The notes beneath the pieces were generated by a model, which saw nothing but the letters and a program-made list of their open reading frames with translations, had not been told where the DNA came from and ran no database searches. Positions 30,959 to 39,482 of a stretch of DNA of 41,380 nt are shown one piece after another (the stretch's first letter is position 1; each line of letters starts with the position of its first letter). Origin of the DNA: an uncultured bacterium (lineage in GTDB: Bacteria; Bacillota; Clostridia; Oscillospirales; Acutalibacteraceae). Location: positions 1 to 41,380 of the forward strand of contig CAJMOH010000024.1 in NCBI GenBank assembly GCA_905215055.1. The letters run 5' to 3'. The position numbers were made by a program, and so were the translations under genes.

Positions 30959-31423
30959 TTACTTTTCCCGGCGCTTGTACGTCACAATCTCCGGGTCGCT
31001 GCCATTGTCGCCGTACTCGCACACCAGCAGCCAGTTTTCGTCGGCGGTCAGGCCAAAGCACCGGCCGCTTCCGTCGTGCTTACAGATCTGATTGCCCAGA
31101 TACACCCGGCGGTCGTTCCAGAATTTGATTTTCTGACCGCTTTCCAGGGTGTATTCCAAATTGATGTAGGAGCCGGGCAGGGCGTTCAAGTCTGTCACCG
31201 TCTCCATGCCGGGAACGTGCAGGTCATTAAACTCCTCTATAAGCCGCTCCTTCAGGGCGCATGTCCCGGAAAAACAGCTGCCCGGCGCTTCGCAGCCCTG
31301 GACCTTGCAGCACTCTCCCAGCACGCAGGTGTCCCCATAGGGCTTTCCGCCGGTGGCGGCACAGCCGGGACAGCTGTCCGCGGCGGGACACTGGGCGCAG
31401 TCCAAACCACAGTAGTTTTTCAT
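30959..31423 (-). CDS. DUF3795-like Cys-rich protein
   Basis: A 154-residue protein with a Cys-rich N terminus, YCGLDCAQCPAADSCPGC, followed by GGKPYGDTCVLGECCKVQGC and CFSGTCALKERLIEEFN, as in DUF3795 proteins of anaerobes, whose function is unknown. The C-terminal half (about 75-154) carries LPGSYINLEYTLESGQKIKF and repeats of glycine-rich turns. Its many cysteines suggest metal or cluster binding. ATG at 31423 has GCAGGGAG upstream, and it starts 3 bases after the upstream XTP pyrophosphatase gene, within the housekeeping operon. Confidence 0.8.
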   Translation of the reverse strand: MKNYCGLDCAQCPAADSCPGCAATGGKPYGDTCVLGECCKVQGCEAPGSCFSGTCALKERLIEEFNDLHVPGMETVTDLNALPGSYINLEYTLESGQKIKFWNDRRVYLGNQICKHDGSGRCFGLTADENWLLVCEYGDNGSDPEIVTYKRREK

Positions 31424-31426
31424 GGC

Positions 31427-31999
31427 TTACTCCCTGCCCTTCAGGTATTCTCTCAGCTTCTCTTCAAACAGGGCAAAAGCCTTGCCCCGGTGGCTGCGGG
31501 CGTCCTTTTCCCCGTCGGACATCTCTCCAAAGGTGCGGCCCTCCTGCTCAAAGATGGAGTCATAGCCAAAGCCGTTCTCCCCCCGGGACTCCAAGGCGAT
31601 GGTGCCAAAGCATTTGCCCTCGGCCTGGATCTTGTCCCCGTTTGGGAACACGCAGCACACCGCGCTGACAAAGTGGGCGCCCCGCCGCTCCGCCGGCACG
31701 CCCTGGAGCTTTTCCAGCACAGTCAGCCGCCGCTTGCCGGGCTGGGCAAACCGGGCGGAATAGATCCCCGGCGCCCCGTCCAGATAGTCCACGCACAGGC
31801 CGGAGTCGTCGGCCACAGCGGGCAGGCCCGTTTCCTTGCAGGCGGCGTCAGCCTTGATAAAGGCGTTTTCCATAAAGGTCTTGCCGGTCTCCTCCGGCTC
31901 GGACAGCTGGGCCGTCACCACCTCAATGCCCATAGGCTCCAGCATCCGCTTAAACTCCACAACCTTGCCCTGGTTGTGGGTGGCAATGACAAATTTCAT
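31427..31999 (-). CDS. rdgB: XTP/dITP pyrophosphatase (RdgB/HAM1)
   Basis: A 190-residue nucleotide house-cleaning enzyme that hydrolyses non-canonical purine triphosphates. It begins MKFVIATHNQGKVVEFKRML and contains ADDSGLCVDYLDGAPGIYSARFA (metal-binding DDSG), SRGENGFGYDSIF and MSDGEKDARSHRGKA, all signature segments. AAGGAAAGGGG precedes the ATG at 31999. It follows ftsY by 17 bases. Confidence 0.95.
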   Translation of the reverse strand: MKFVIATHNQGKVVEFKRMLEPMGIEVVTAQLSEPEETGKTFMENAFIKADAACKETGLPAVADDSGLCVDYLDGAPGIYSARFAQPGKRRLTVLEKLQGVPAERRGAHFVSAVCCVFPNGDKIQAEGKCFGTIALESRGENGFGYDSIFEQEGRTFGEMSDGEKDARSHRGKAFALFEEKLREYLKGRE

Positions 32000-32016
32000 G
32001 GCTGTTTCCCCTTTCC

Positions 32017-33162
32017 TTATTCCTCATCCCGCTTGCGGCCAAAGGGCCAGAAGCGGCGCTTTTTCTTCTCTGGCTGAGGCTCCTCCGGCTCTTCCTGGGA
32101 GACCTCCTCCACAGGGGAAGGCTCCTCCTCCCAGGGCTCCGGCCAATCCTCTTCTGCCTCTGCCTGGTTCTGCTCCTCCAGCAGACGCTCCTCTTCCCGG
32201 CGCTCTTCCTCCCAGGCAGTCCGGTCCTCCTTGATGACAGGGGCCTCCTCCCGCTGGACGTCGAACAGGGCGTCGGCAAAGGCGCCGGGGTCAAAGGGCT
32301 GCAGGTCGTCCACCTGCTCCCCCACGCCGATGAACTTCACCGGCAGGCCCAAGTCCTGCATGATGGGCAGCACCACGCCCCCCTTGGGGGTGCCGTCCAG
32401 CTTGGTGAGCACAATGCCGGTGATGCCCGCGGCGCTTTGGAATTCCCGGGCCTGGTTCACGGCGTTCTGGCCGGTGGCGGCGTCCAAAACCAGCAGGGTT
32501 TCCCGGTCGCAGCCGGGCAGCTCCCGGTCAATGACACGGCTGATCTTCCCCAGCTCGTCCATCAGGTTCTTCTTGTTGTGAAGCCGGCCGGCGGTGTCGC
32601 AGATGATCACGTCGCAGCTGCGGGCCTTGGCCGCGGCGATAGTGTCGAACACCACGGCGGCGGGGTCAGCCCCCTCCTTGTGCTTGATGAGAGGAACCCC
32701 GGCCCGGTCCGCCCAGACTTCCAGCTGCTCGATGGCCGCTGCCCGGAAGGTGTCCGCCGCCCCCAGGATGACAGACCTGCCCTCTCCCTTCAGCCGGGAG
32801 GCCAGCTTGCCAATGGTGGTGGTCTTGCCCACGCCGTTGACGCCGATGACCAAAATGATGGAGGGCTTGGTGGAGATGTGCAGCTCATTGTCCCCCTGGA
32901 GCATGTCCGAGACAATAGACTTCAGTTCCCCCAGAATCAGGCTGGGATCGGTAATGCCCTTCTCCTTGATGCGCTGGCGCAGCCTGTCGCAGATGAAGCC
33001 CGCGGTGTTTACGCCCACGTCTCCCATCACCAGCAGCTCCTCCAGCTCTTCAAACAGCTCCTCGTCGATTTTGGTAAAGGAGTTCACCATCTGGGTGATC
33101 TGCCCGCTGATATTGTCCCGGGTCTTTTTTAAGCCTTCCCGAATCTTGTCAAAGATGCCCAT
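32017..33162 (-). CDS. ftsY: Signal recognition particle receptor FtsY
   Basis: A 381-residue SRP receptor GTPase. The NG domain is complete within residues 1-302: helical N domain, G1 GVNGVGKTTT (107-116), DTAGRLHNK, TKLDGTPKGG, ending FDPGAFADALF as FtsY proteins normally do. It has no N-terminal acidic domain. Instead, about 79 residues are added at the C terminus: a Glu/Pro/Trp-rich stretch (about 305-365) and a basic aromatic end, KKKRRFWPFGRKR (366-378), which may contact membrane lipid. The base composition of the tail is like the rest of the gene and no repeat is involved. Start ATG at 33162; GAGGAAGG upstream. Lies 28 bases after smc. Confidence 0.95.
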   Translation of the reverse strand: MGIFDKIREGLKKTRDNISGQITQMVNSFTKIDEELFEELEELLVMGDVGVNTAGFICDRLRQRIKEKGITDPSLILGELKSIVSDMLQGDNELHISTKPSIILVIGVNGVGKTTTIGKLASRLKGEGRSVILGAADTFRAAAIEQLEVWADRAGVPLIKHKEGADPAAVVFDTIAAAKARSCDVIICDTAGRLHNKKNLMDELGKISRVIDRELPGCDRETLLVLDAATGQNAVNQAREFQSAAGITGIVLTKLDGTPKGGVVLPIMQDLGLPVKFIGVGEQVDDLQPFDPGAFADALFDVQREEAPVIKEDRTAWEEERREEERLLEEQNQAEAEEDWPEPWEEEPSPVEEVSQEEPEEPQPEKKKRRFWPFGRKRDEE

Positions 33163-33190
33163 GTGTTCCTTCCTCTCTCTTGGGATTGTC

Positions 33191-36100
33191 TCAGGTTAAG
33201 GTGCCGAATTCCGCGGCCTCCTCGGTACGCAGGGCCAGCAGCTTGGAAATGCCCTGGTCCTGCATGGTCACGCCGTAGAGCATATCGCTGCCCTCCATCG
33301 TACCCCGGCGGTGGGTGATGGTGATAAACTGGGTATTGGCGCTCATCCGCCGCAGATATTGGGCAAACCGGGTCACGTTTACGTCGTCCAGGGCGGCCTC
33401 AATCTCGTCCAGCACGCAGAAGGGCGGCGGGTTTACCCGCATAATGGCAAAGTAGATGGAGATGGCCACCAGGGCCTTTTCCCCGCCGGACAGAGACTCA
33501 ATGTGGGTGACAATCTTCCCCGGCGGGTGAACCTTGATCTCAATGCCGGAGGCAAGCACGTCGCTGTCGTCGGTAAAGGAAAGCTCTGCCGCGCCGCCGC
33601 CGAACAGCTCCCGGAAGATCTGCCCGAAGTTCTGGTTGATCTGGGCAAAGCGCTGGGTAAACTGCTGGCGCATGTGCTTTGTCAGGTCCTGAATCAGCTC
33701 CAGCAGCTGGGCCTTGGATTTTTCCACATCCTCCACCTGAGCCTTTAAAAACTGATACCGCTCTGACACCTCTTGATACTCCACCACAGCTCCCACGTTC
33801 ACCGCGCCCAGGGCCTTGATCCTGTTTTTCAGGTCTGCCAGGCGGCGCTGGGCGGCGGACAGGTCCTCGATCTTCTCCGCTACCTCCTCGGCCTCTCGGC
33901 GGGTCAGCTCGTACTCCTCCCACAGCCGGGAGATGATCTGGTCGTACTCCTTCTGCAAATTGTCCGACCGCTCCTGAAGCCGGGAAAGCTCCCGGCCCAC
34001 GTTCTCCCGCTGGGACAGAACCTCCCGCTCCCGTTCCCGAAGCCTGACAGCCTCCTGCTCCAGACCCGCCCGCCTTTGGGCGATGGATTGCAGGCTTTCC
34101 CGGCGCTTTTCCGCCTGAGCCCTTCGATCCTCCGCCTGGGCCAATACCGTTTCCCGCTCCAGCTCCAGCTGGCCGATTTTCTCCTGGATTTCCTCCATCT
34201 CCCGGCGCAGTCGCTCCACGGCTCCGGCGGAGTCCCGCTTGCGCTCCTCCAATCCGGCCACGGCGGCCAGCAGGGTGTCCCGGTCCTTTTGGGCGGAAAG
34301 CTCGCCCATGCGGATCTCCTGAATGGTCTGGGAGATGTCGCCGCACCGGGCCATCTGCTCCTCCCGGCTGCCGGAAAGGGCCTGGTTCTCCTCCTGAGAG
34401 GTCCGCACCTGCTCCTCCAGCTGGGCAATGCTGTCTCTGATTTCCCGCTCCCGCTGGGAAAGCTCCCGCAGGCGGCCGTCGGAATCGGCCCGCTCTCGCT
34501 CCAAACCGGCGGCGGTTTCCTCCAGCTGCTCCAGCTCCTTGGCCACCCGCACTCCCTCGGACTGGATGCGGATTCGCTCCTCCTGGGCGGCGGCCAGCTC
34601 GCCCCGGGCGGCCTCCAGCTCCGCCTGGCAGGAGGACAGCTCCCCCTGACGCTGGCGGAATTCCTCCTGGGCCTTGTCCGCCTGCTCCTTCAGAGCGGCG
34701 GCCTTTTCCCGCACCCGCTGGATCTCGGAGGCCCGGCTTAAAAGCCCGGAGTTCCGGCCTCTGGAGCCGCCGGTGAGAGAGCCGCCCGCGTTGACCACCT
34801 GGCCGTCCAGGCTGACCACCCGCAGGCGGTATCCCGTTCTCTTGGCGATGGCGGCGGCGCTGTCCAGATCCTCCGCCACGGCCACCCGGCCCAGCAGGCT
34901 GTCCCGGATCTGGTTGTATTTCTCCTCGCAGGAGCACAGGGTGTTGGCCATGCCCACAAAGCCCGGCATGTCCTCAATCTCCCGGGGGTTGTACAGACTT
35001 CCCCGAATGGTGGACAGGGGCAGGAAGGTGGCCCGGCCCCAGTCCCGCTGCTTTAAGAGCCGGATGGCGCTTTTGGCGTCCTGCTCCGTCTCCACCACCA
35101 CATGCTGCATAGAGGCGCCCAGGGCCGTCTCCAGGGCCACGGCATACTCCCGGGGTACCTTCAGCAGCTGGCTGACCGGCCCGCACACCCCGGAGAGCAT
35201 CCCCCGGCCGGCCTCCTTCATCACCTGCTTCACGCTTTGAGAAAAGCCCTCCAGGTTCCGCTCCAGATCCTCCAGCAGCTTGGCCCGACGCAGCTGTTCA
35301 TTGGCGTCCAGGGTCAGCTGGTTCCACTGGTCCTGGGCGGCGCTGGCCCGCTTCTGGCGGCCCTCCAGCCGCAGCTCGTAGCCCTTTAGGGCGTTCTCCC
35401 GGCCGGAAACCGCCTCCTGGGCGTCCCGAAGCATTTCCTCCAGCTCCTGGGCCTCCTGCCGGGCGGCGCTCAAGCGCTCCCGCGCCTGCTGGACGCTGTC
35501 CTCCACCGCTCCGGCCCGCAGGCGGATTTCCGCCATAGAGGACTGGGTGGAGGACAGCCGGATCCGTTCCTCCGCCAGAGAAGCGTTGTACTGGGCCAGC
35601 TCCACAGCGGCCTGCTCCAGCCGCTGGGTGGCCTGGTCCGCGCCCCGGCGCAGCTCCTCCAGCCGCTGGGTAAAGGCCAGCAGCCTGTTCCGGCTCTCCT
35701 CGATCTGCTGCTCCTTGGCGGTAATTTCCTGGCGCTTTCCGGCGATTTCCACGTCGATGTCCCCGCTGGAGCGAGAGACCTCCTCCAGCTGGCTTCCCAG
35801 TCTCCCCAGGGTCTCCCGGCTGTGAGAGGCGTCGTTTTCCAGCAGGCTGGCCTGGCCCTCGGCCCGCACCGCCTGCTCGTCCAGGGACGCGGCCTCCCCT
35901 CGGGCCTGTTCCATATCCGCGGTACACTGGTTGGTCTGGCGGTAGTTGTCCTCGGCGCGCTGCCCGATGGACTGAAGCTCCTCCTCCAGCTCTCCGTGCT
36001 GGGCCTGGGCCTGGGCAATTTTCTCCCCATGCTCCCGCAGCACCCTGCCGGAGCGCTCCAGGGTTTCCAGCCAAATGCCGATCTCCAGGCCCTTTTTCTC

Positions 36101-36760
36101 CTTGTCAAAGGCGATGAACTGCTCTGCCTTTTCCGCCTGAATCCGCAGGGGCTCCACCCGGTCCTCCAGCTCCGAGAGAATGTCCCGCAGGCGCACCAGG
36201 TTTTCCTCGGCCCTGGAGAGCCTGCGCTCGGACTCCTCCTTCCGGTAGCGGTAGCGGGAGATGCCCGCGGCCTCCTCAAAAATCTCCCGGCGGTCCTCGG
36301 AACGGGCGGCCACAATGGCGTCGATCTTTCCCTGGCCGATAATGGAATAGCCGTCCCTTCCCAAGCCCGTGTCCATAAACAGCTCGTTGATGTCCTTTAA
36401 GCGCACGGTGTTTTTGTTGATGAGGTACTCGCTTTCCCCAGAGCGGTAATACCGCCGGGTGACCGCCACCGTGTCGTTGTCAAAGGGCAGGCCCCGGTCG
36501 CTGTTGTCGATGGTCAGGGTCACTTCGGCAAAGCCCAGGGCCTTCCGCTGGGGGGTGCCGTTGAAGATCACGTCCTCCATCTTGGAGCAGCGCAGGGTTC
36601 GCACGCTCTGCTCCCCCAGCACCCAGCGCATGGCGTCGCTGATATTGCTTTTGCCGCTGCCGTTCGGCCCCACCACCGAGGTGATGCCCCGCTCGAAGTG
36701 GAGCGTGGTTTTGTCGGGGAAGGTCTTAAACCCCTGCAGCTCCAAAGACTTTAAAATCAT
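33191..36760 (-). CDS. smc: Chromosome segregation protein SMC
   Basis: A 1189-residue structural maintenance of chromosomes ATPase. Walker A GPNGSGKSN near residue 32, long coiled coils (about 165-500 and 670-1010), a hinge around 515-640 with GVCGPVSQLLKVPREYAVALETALG and Gly-rich NAGGSLTGGSRGRNSGLLSR, C-terminal ABC signature LSGGEKALVAISIYFAI and Walker B FCVLDEIEAALDD. Length is normal. Start ATG at 36760 with GAGGGGAC upstream. It lies between a radical SAM gene and ftsY, in the usual rnc-smc-ftsY order. Confidence 0.97.
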   Translation of the reverse strand: MILKSLELQGFKTFPDKTTLHFERGITSVVGPNGSGKSNISDAMRWVLGEQSVRTLRCSKMEDVIFNGTPQRKALGFAEVTLTIDNSDRGLPFDNDTVAVTRRYYRSGESEYLINKNTVRLKDINELFMDTGLGRDGYSIIGQGKIDAIVAARSEDRREIFEEAAGISRYRYRKEESERRLSRAEENLVRLRDILSELEDRVEPLRIQAEKAEQFIAFDKEKKGLEIGIWLETLERSGRVLREHGEKIAQAQAQHGELEEELQSIGQRAEDNYRQTNQCTADMEQARGEAASLDEQAVRAEGQASLLENDASHSRETLGRLGSQLEEVSRSSGDIDVEIAGKRQEITAKEQQIEESRNRLLAFTQRLEELRRGADQATQRLEQAAVELAQYNASLAEERIRLSSTQSSMAEIRLRAGAVEDSVQQARERLSAARQEAQELEEMLRDAQEAVSGRENALKGYELRLEGRQKRASAAQDQWNQLTLDANEQLRRAKLLEDLERNLEGFSQSVKQVMKEAGRGMLSGVCGPVSQLLKVPREYAVALETALGASMQHVVVETEQDAKSAIRLLKQRDWGRATFLPLSTIRGSLYNPREIEDMPGFVGMANTLCSCEEKYNQIRDSLLGRVAVAEDLDSAAAIAKRTGYRLRVVSLDGQVVNAGGSLTGGSRGRNSGLLSRASEIQRVREKAAALKEQADKAQEEFRQRQGELSSCQAELEAARGELAAAQEERIRIQSEGVRVAKELEQLEETAAGLERERADSDGRLRELSQREREIRDSIAQLEEQVRTSQEENQALSGSREEQMARCGDISQTIQEIRMGELSAQKDRDTLLAAVAGLEERKRDSAGAVERLRREMEEIQEKIGQLELERETVLAQAEDRRAQAEKRRESLQSIAQRRAGLEQEAVRLREREREVLSQRENVGRELSRLQERSDNLQKEYDQIISRLWEEYELTRREAEEVAEKIEDLSAAQRRLADLKNRIKALGAVNVGAVVEYQEVSERYQFLKAQVEDVEKSKAQLLELIQDLTKHMRQQFTQRFAQINQNFGQIFRELFGGGAAELSFTDDSDVLASGIEIKVHPPGKIVTHIESLSGGEKALVAISIYFAIMRVNPPPFCVLDEIEAALDDVNVTRFAQYLRRMSANTQFITITHRRGTMEGSDMLYGVTMQDQGISKLLALRTEEAAEFGTLT

Positions 36761-36775
36761 GGCGTCCCCTCTCTC

Positions 36776-37774
36776 TCACATTCCTGGCATTTTGATCAGA
36801 AACCCGCCGGGAGGCGCCTCCTCCCCCGGGACAAACCCCACCTGATAGCCCCGGTCCTCCAAGGCCCGGACGTTGGCCCGCCTTTGCCCAATGGCGATGG
36901 AAAGCTCCCGGGGCCGCACCTTCACCTGATACCTGCCCCGGGGAAGCTTTTCCAGCTCCGGCAGCAGGCGGCTGAGAAACAGCCGGCTCTCCACCAGCTC
37001 CCGCAGGGCGGGGTGGTAGGCCCCCGCGATCCGCCGGCGCTCCACGTCCTTTTCCGCGTGAAGGCCCAGCCGGATCACCCGGACCCCCGCCTCCTCAAAG
37101 AGAGGCAGCAGCCGGGCGCACAGGTCCACCGCCTCCTCCACGGTTTGGGGGTGGTAAAGGCCCCGGCGGTACAGCTCCGCCAAGGGGGTCCCCTCCAGCA
37201 CCACCGTGGGGTAGATCCGGGCGGTGTCCGGCCTCAGCGCGATAAGGGCCTTGGCCGTTTTCAGGTCTTTCTCCGAAGTGGAGCCGTACAGCCCCGTCAT
37301 CATCTGCACCCCCAGCTCCAGACCGGCCTCCCGGATCAGCCCCGCCGCCCGGACCGTGTCCTCTGGGGTGTGGCCCCGGAGGTTTAGCTCCAGCACCTGA
37401 GAGTCCATGGACTGGGCGCCCAGCTCCACCGCCGCCATGTGATAGGCCTTCAGCAGAGAGAGCACCTCCCTGTCCACGGCGTCGGGCCGGGTGGAGCATC
37501 GCAGGCCCCGAAAGCCAAAGCGCTCTACCGCCTCCTTGGCGGGCGCCAGCAGAGAGACCATCTGCTCCCGGGGGATGGCGGTAAAGCTGCCCCCAAAAAA
37601 GGCGATTTCCGTCTCCTTCACCCGGTCCCCCAGGTGGACGGCGGCGGACCGGGCCGTGTCCCACACCTGCTGGGGCGCAGGGGCCTGGGCGCCCCCGGTG
37701 ATGGCCCGCTGGTCGCAGAAGCTGCACTGGTTGGGGCAGCCCACATGAGGTACAAAGACAGCTACGTTTCCCAT
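36776..37774 (-). CDS. Radical SAM protein, Elp3-like without acetyltransferase domain
   Basis: A 332-residue radical SAM protein. The cluster motif is CPNQCSFC (C-x3-C-x2-C), within FVPHVGCPNQCSFCDQRAITG, a form typical of the Elp3-like branch; FFGGSFTAI, STRPDAVD and ELGAQSMDSQVLELNLRGHT are also conserved in it. The C-terminal acetyltransferase domain of true Elp3 is absent. This short Elp3-like protein is frequently found between rnc and smc in Clostridia; its substrate is unknown, perhaps RNA. The start ATG overlaps the rnc stop (TGATG). Confidence 0.9.
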   Translation of the reverse strand: MGNVAVFVPHVGCPNQCSFCDQRAITGGAQAPAPQQVWDTARSAAVHLGDRVKETEIAFFGGSFTAIPREQMVSLLAPAKEAVERFGFRGLRCSTRPDAVDREVLSLLKAYHMAAVELGAQSMDSQVLELNLRGHTPEDTVRAAGLIREAGLELGVQMMTGLYGSTSEKDLKTAKALIALRPDTARIYPTVVLEGTPLAELYRRGLYHPQTVEEAVDLCARLLPLFEEAGVRVIRLGLHAEKDVERRRIAGAYHPALRELVESRLFLSRLLPELEKLPRGRYQVKVRPRELSIAIGQRRANVRALEDRGYQVGFVPGEEAPPGGFLIKMPGM

Positions 37775-38466
37775 CAGTAGCCCATCAGCTCCAGGGCCTC
37801 CCGGGCAGCCTGCTGCTCCGCCTCCTTTTTGGAGCGGCCTCCCCCCTTGCCAATCACGTTGGAGTTCAGGTGTACCTCCACGGTGAAGTGCTTGTCGTGG
37901 TCGGGGCCGCTTTCCCCGGTGACCACATACTCCAAGCGCTCCTCCGGGTTTTGCTGGATAATCTCTTGCAGGGTGGTCTTGTAGTCCTTAAAGGGCTTGA
38001 CGCTCTGGGCCTTGGCCGCCGGGGCGATGAACCGCAGGATGAACCTCTTGGCTTCCTCCAGGCTGCCGCTGTCCAGATAGATGGCGGCGGTGGTGGACTC
38101 GAACACGTCCGCCAGAATGCTGGGCCGCTCCCGGCCGCCGGAGTGGCGCTCCCCGTGGCTCAGGCGCAGAAAGTCCCCCACATGCAGCGCCTTGGAAAAC
38201 CCGCACAGGCTTCGCTCGCAGACAAGGCTGGCCCGGGTTTTGGTCAGCTGGCCCTCTGGCAGCTGGGGAAAATTTTCAAACAGGTACTCCGCCGTGACAA
38301 ACCCCAGCACCGAGTCCCCCAAAAACTCCAGCCGCTCGTAGCTTTTGCACTTGTTCTCGTTGGCAAAGGAGGAGTGGGTCAGGGCCGTTTCCAGCAGCTG
38401 CTTGTCGCGAAAGCGGTAGCCAATCCGCTTTTCGTATTCCTCCAATGGCTTTCCAGCCGGCCGCAT
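37774..38466 (-). CDS. rnc: Ribonuclease III
   Basis: A 230-residue double-stranded RNA endonuclease. It has ALTHSSFANE, the signature ERLEFLGDSVL, SILADVFESTTAAIYLDSG (catalytic Asp/Glu), and a C-terminal dsRNA-binding domain (about 155-228) with DYKTTLQEIIQQ and GGRSKKEAEQQAAREALELM. ATG at 38466 has AAGGGGGGAG upstream and is preferred; a GTG at 38484 overlapping the plsX stop would add six residues. It processes rRNA and may cut mosaic repeat transcripts. Confidence 0.95.
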   Translation of the reverse strand: MRPAGKPLEEYEKRIGYRFRDKQLLETALTHSSFANENKCKSYERLEFLGDSVLGFVTAEYLFENFPQLPEGQLTKTRASLVCERSLCGFSKALHVGDFLRLSHGERHSGGRERPSILADVFESTTAAIYLDSGSLEEAKRFILRFIAPAAKAQSVKPFKDYKTTLQEIIQQNPEERLEYVVTGESGPDHDKHFTVEVHLNSNVIGKGGGRSKKEAEQQAAREALELMGY

Positions 38467-38480
38467 AGCCGCTCCCCCCT

Positions 38481-39482
38481 TCACGATTTCTTCGCCACCG
38501 CCGCCTCAATTTGGGCGATGATGCCAGACTGGGCATAATCCCGGGCCAGGCGCAGGGCGCTTTTCACCGTGGAAGCCTTGGCGCTGCCGTGGATTTTGAA
38601 CACCGGCTTCTGGCAGCCCATAATGGGCGCCCCGCCGTACTCGTTGTAGTCCAGCTCCTTCTTCAGCTTCTTCAGGTCGTTGTAGACCATGGCCGCGGCC
38701 AGCTTGCCCTTCATGCTGCCCAGAAAGACCCCCTTGATCTTGTCCATCAGGGCCATGGCCACGCCCTCGTAGAGCTTTAAGATCATGTTGCCGGTAAAAC
38801 CGTCGGAGACAATCACGTCCGCCCCATTGTAGGGAATATCCCGGGCCTCCAGGTTGCCGGTGAAATGGATGTCCGGGCAGGCCCGCAGCAAAGCCAGGGC
38901 CTCCTGGCGGAGCTGGTCGCCCTTGTGATCCTCCGTACCCACGTTGGCCAAGGCCACCCGGGGTCTCTCAATGCCCATGACGTTCTTCATATAGGCCGAG
39001 CCCATCAGCCCAAACTGCAAAAGCATCTCCGGCCGGCAGTCCACGTTGGCGCCGCCGTCGATGAGCATGAAAAAGCCGTTCATTCCCGGCATGATCGGGG
39101 CGAAGGCCACCCGCTTGACGCCCCGCACCCGCTTGACCAGGGTGGTGGCGCCCACCACCAGAGCGCCGCTGTTTCCAGCGCTGGCAAAGGCGTCGCCCTG
39201 CCCCTGGGCCAAGGCCCGCAGTCCCACCGCCATAGAGCTGTCGCTTTTCTCACGGATAACGCTGGTGGGCTCGTCCTCCATGGTCAGCAGCTGGCCGCAG
39301 GGAAGAATTTCCATCCCTCCCAGCTCCGCGGAAACCCCCAGCTCCTTGGCGCAGGCCTCCAGACGGGCCTTGTCCCCGGTGAGAAGGATGTCCACTCCCA
39401 GCTCCTGCCGGGCCTGAACACAGCCCAGCAGAATCTCCTGGGGGGCGTTGTCCCCGCCAAAGGCGTCTACGATGATTCTCAT
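38481..39482 (-). CDS. plsX: Phosphate acyltransferase PlsX
   Basis: A 333-residue enzyme that makes acyl-phosphate from acyl-ACP for phospholipid synthesis. MRIIVDAFGGDNAP starts it; SDSSMAVGLRALAQGQGDAFASAGNSGALVVGATTLV is the family segment, and ANVGTEDHKGDQL and VIVSDGFTGNMILKLYEG follow. ATG at 39482 overlaps the trmFO stop (ATGA). The acpP and fab genes that commonly follow plsX are missing; rnc comes next. Confidence 0.96.
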   Translation of the reverse strand: MRIIVDAFGGDNAPQEILLGCVQARQELGVDILLTGDKARLEACAKELGVSAELGGMEILPCGQLLTMEDEPTSVIREKSDSSMAVGLRALAQGQGDAFASAGNSGALVVGATTLVKRVRGVKRVAFAPIMPGMNGFFMLIDGGANVDCRPEMLLQFGLMGSAYMKNVMGIERPRVALANVGTEDHKGDQLRQEALALLRACPDIHFTGNLEARDIPYNGADVIVSDGFTGNMILKLYEGVAMALMDKIKGVFLGSMKGKLAAAMVYNDLKKLKKELDYNEYGGAPIMGCQKPVFKIHGSAKASTVKSALRLARDYAQSGIIAQIEAAVAKKS

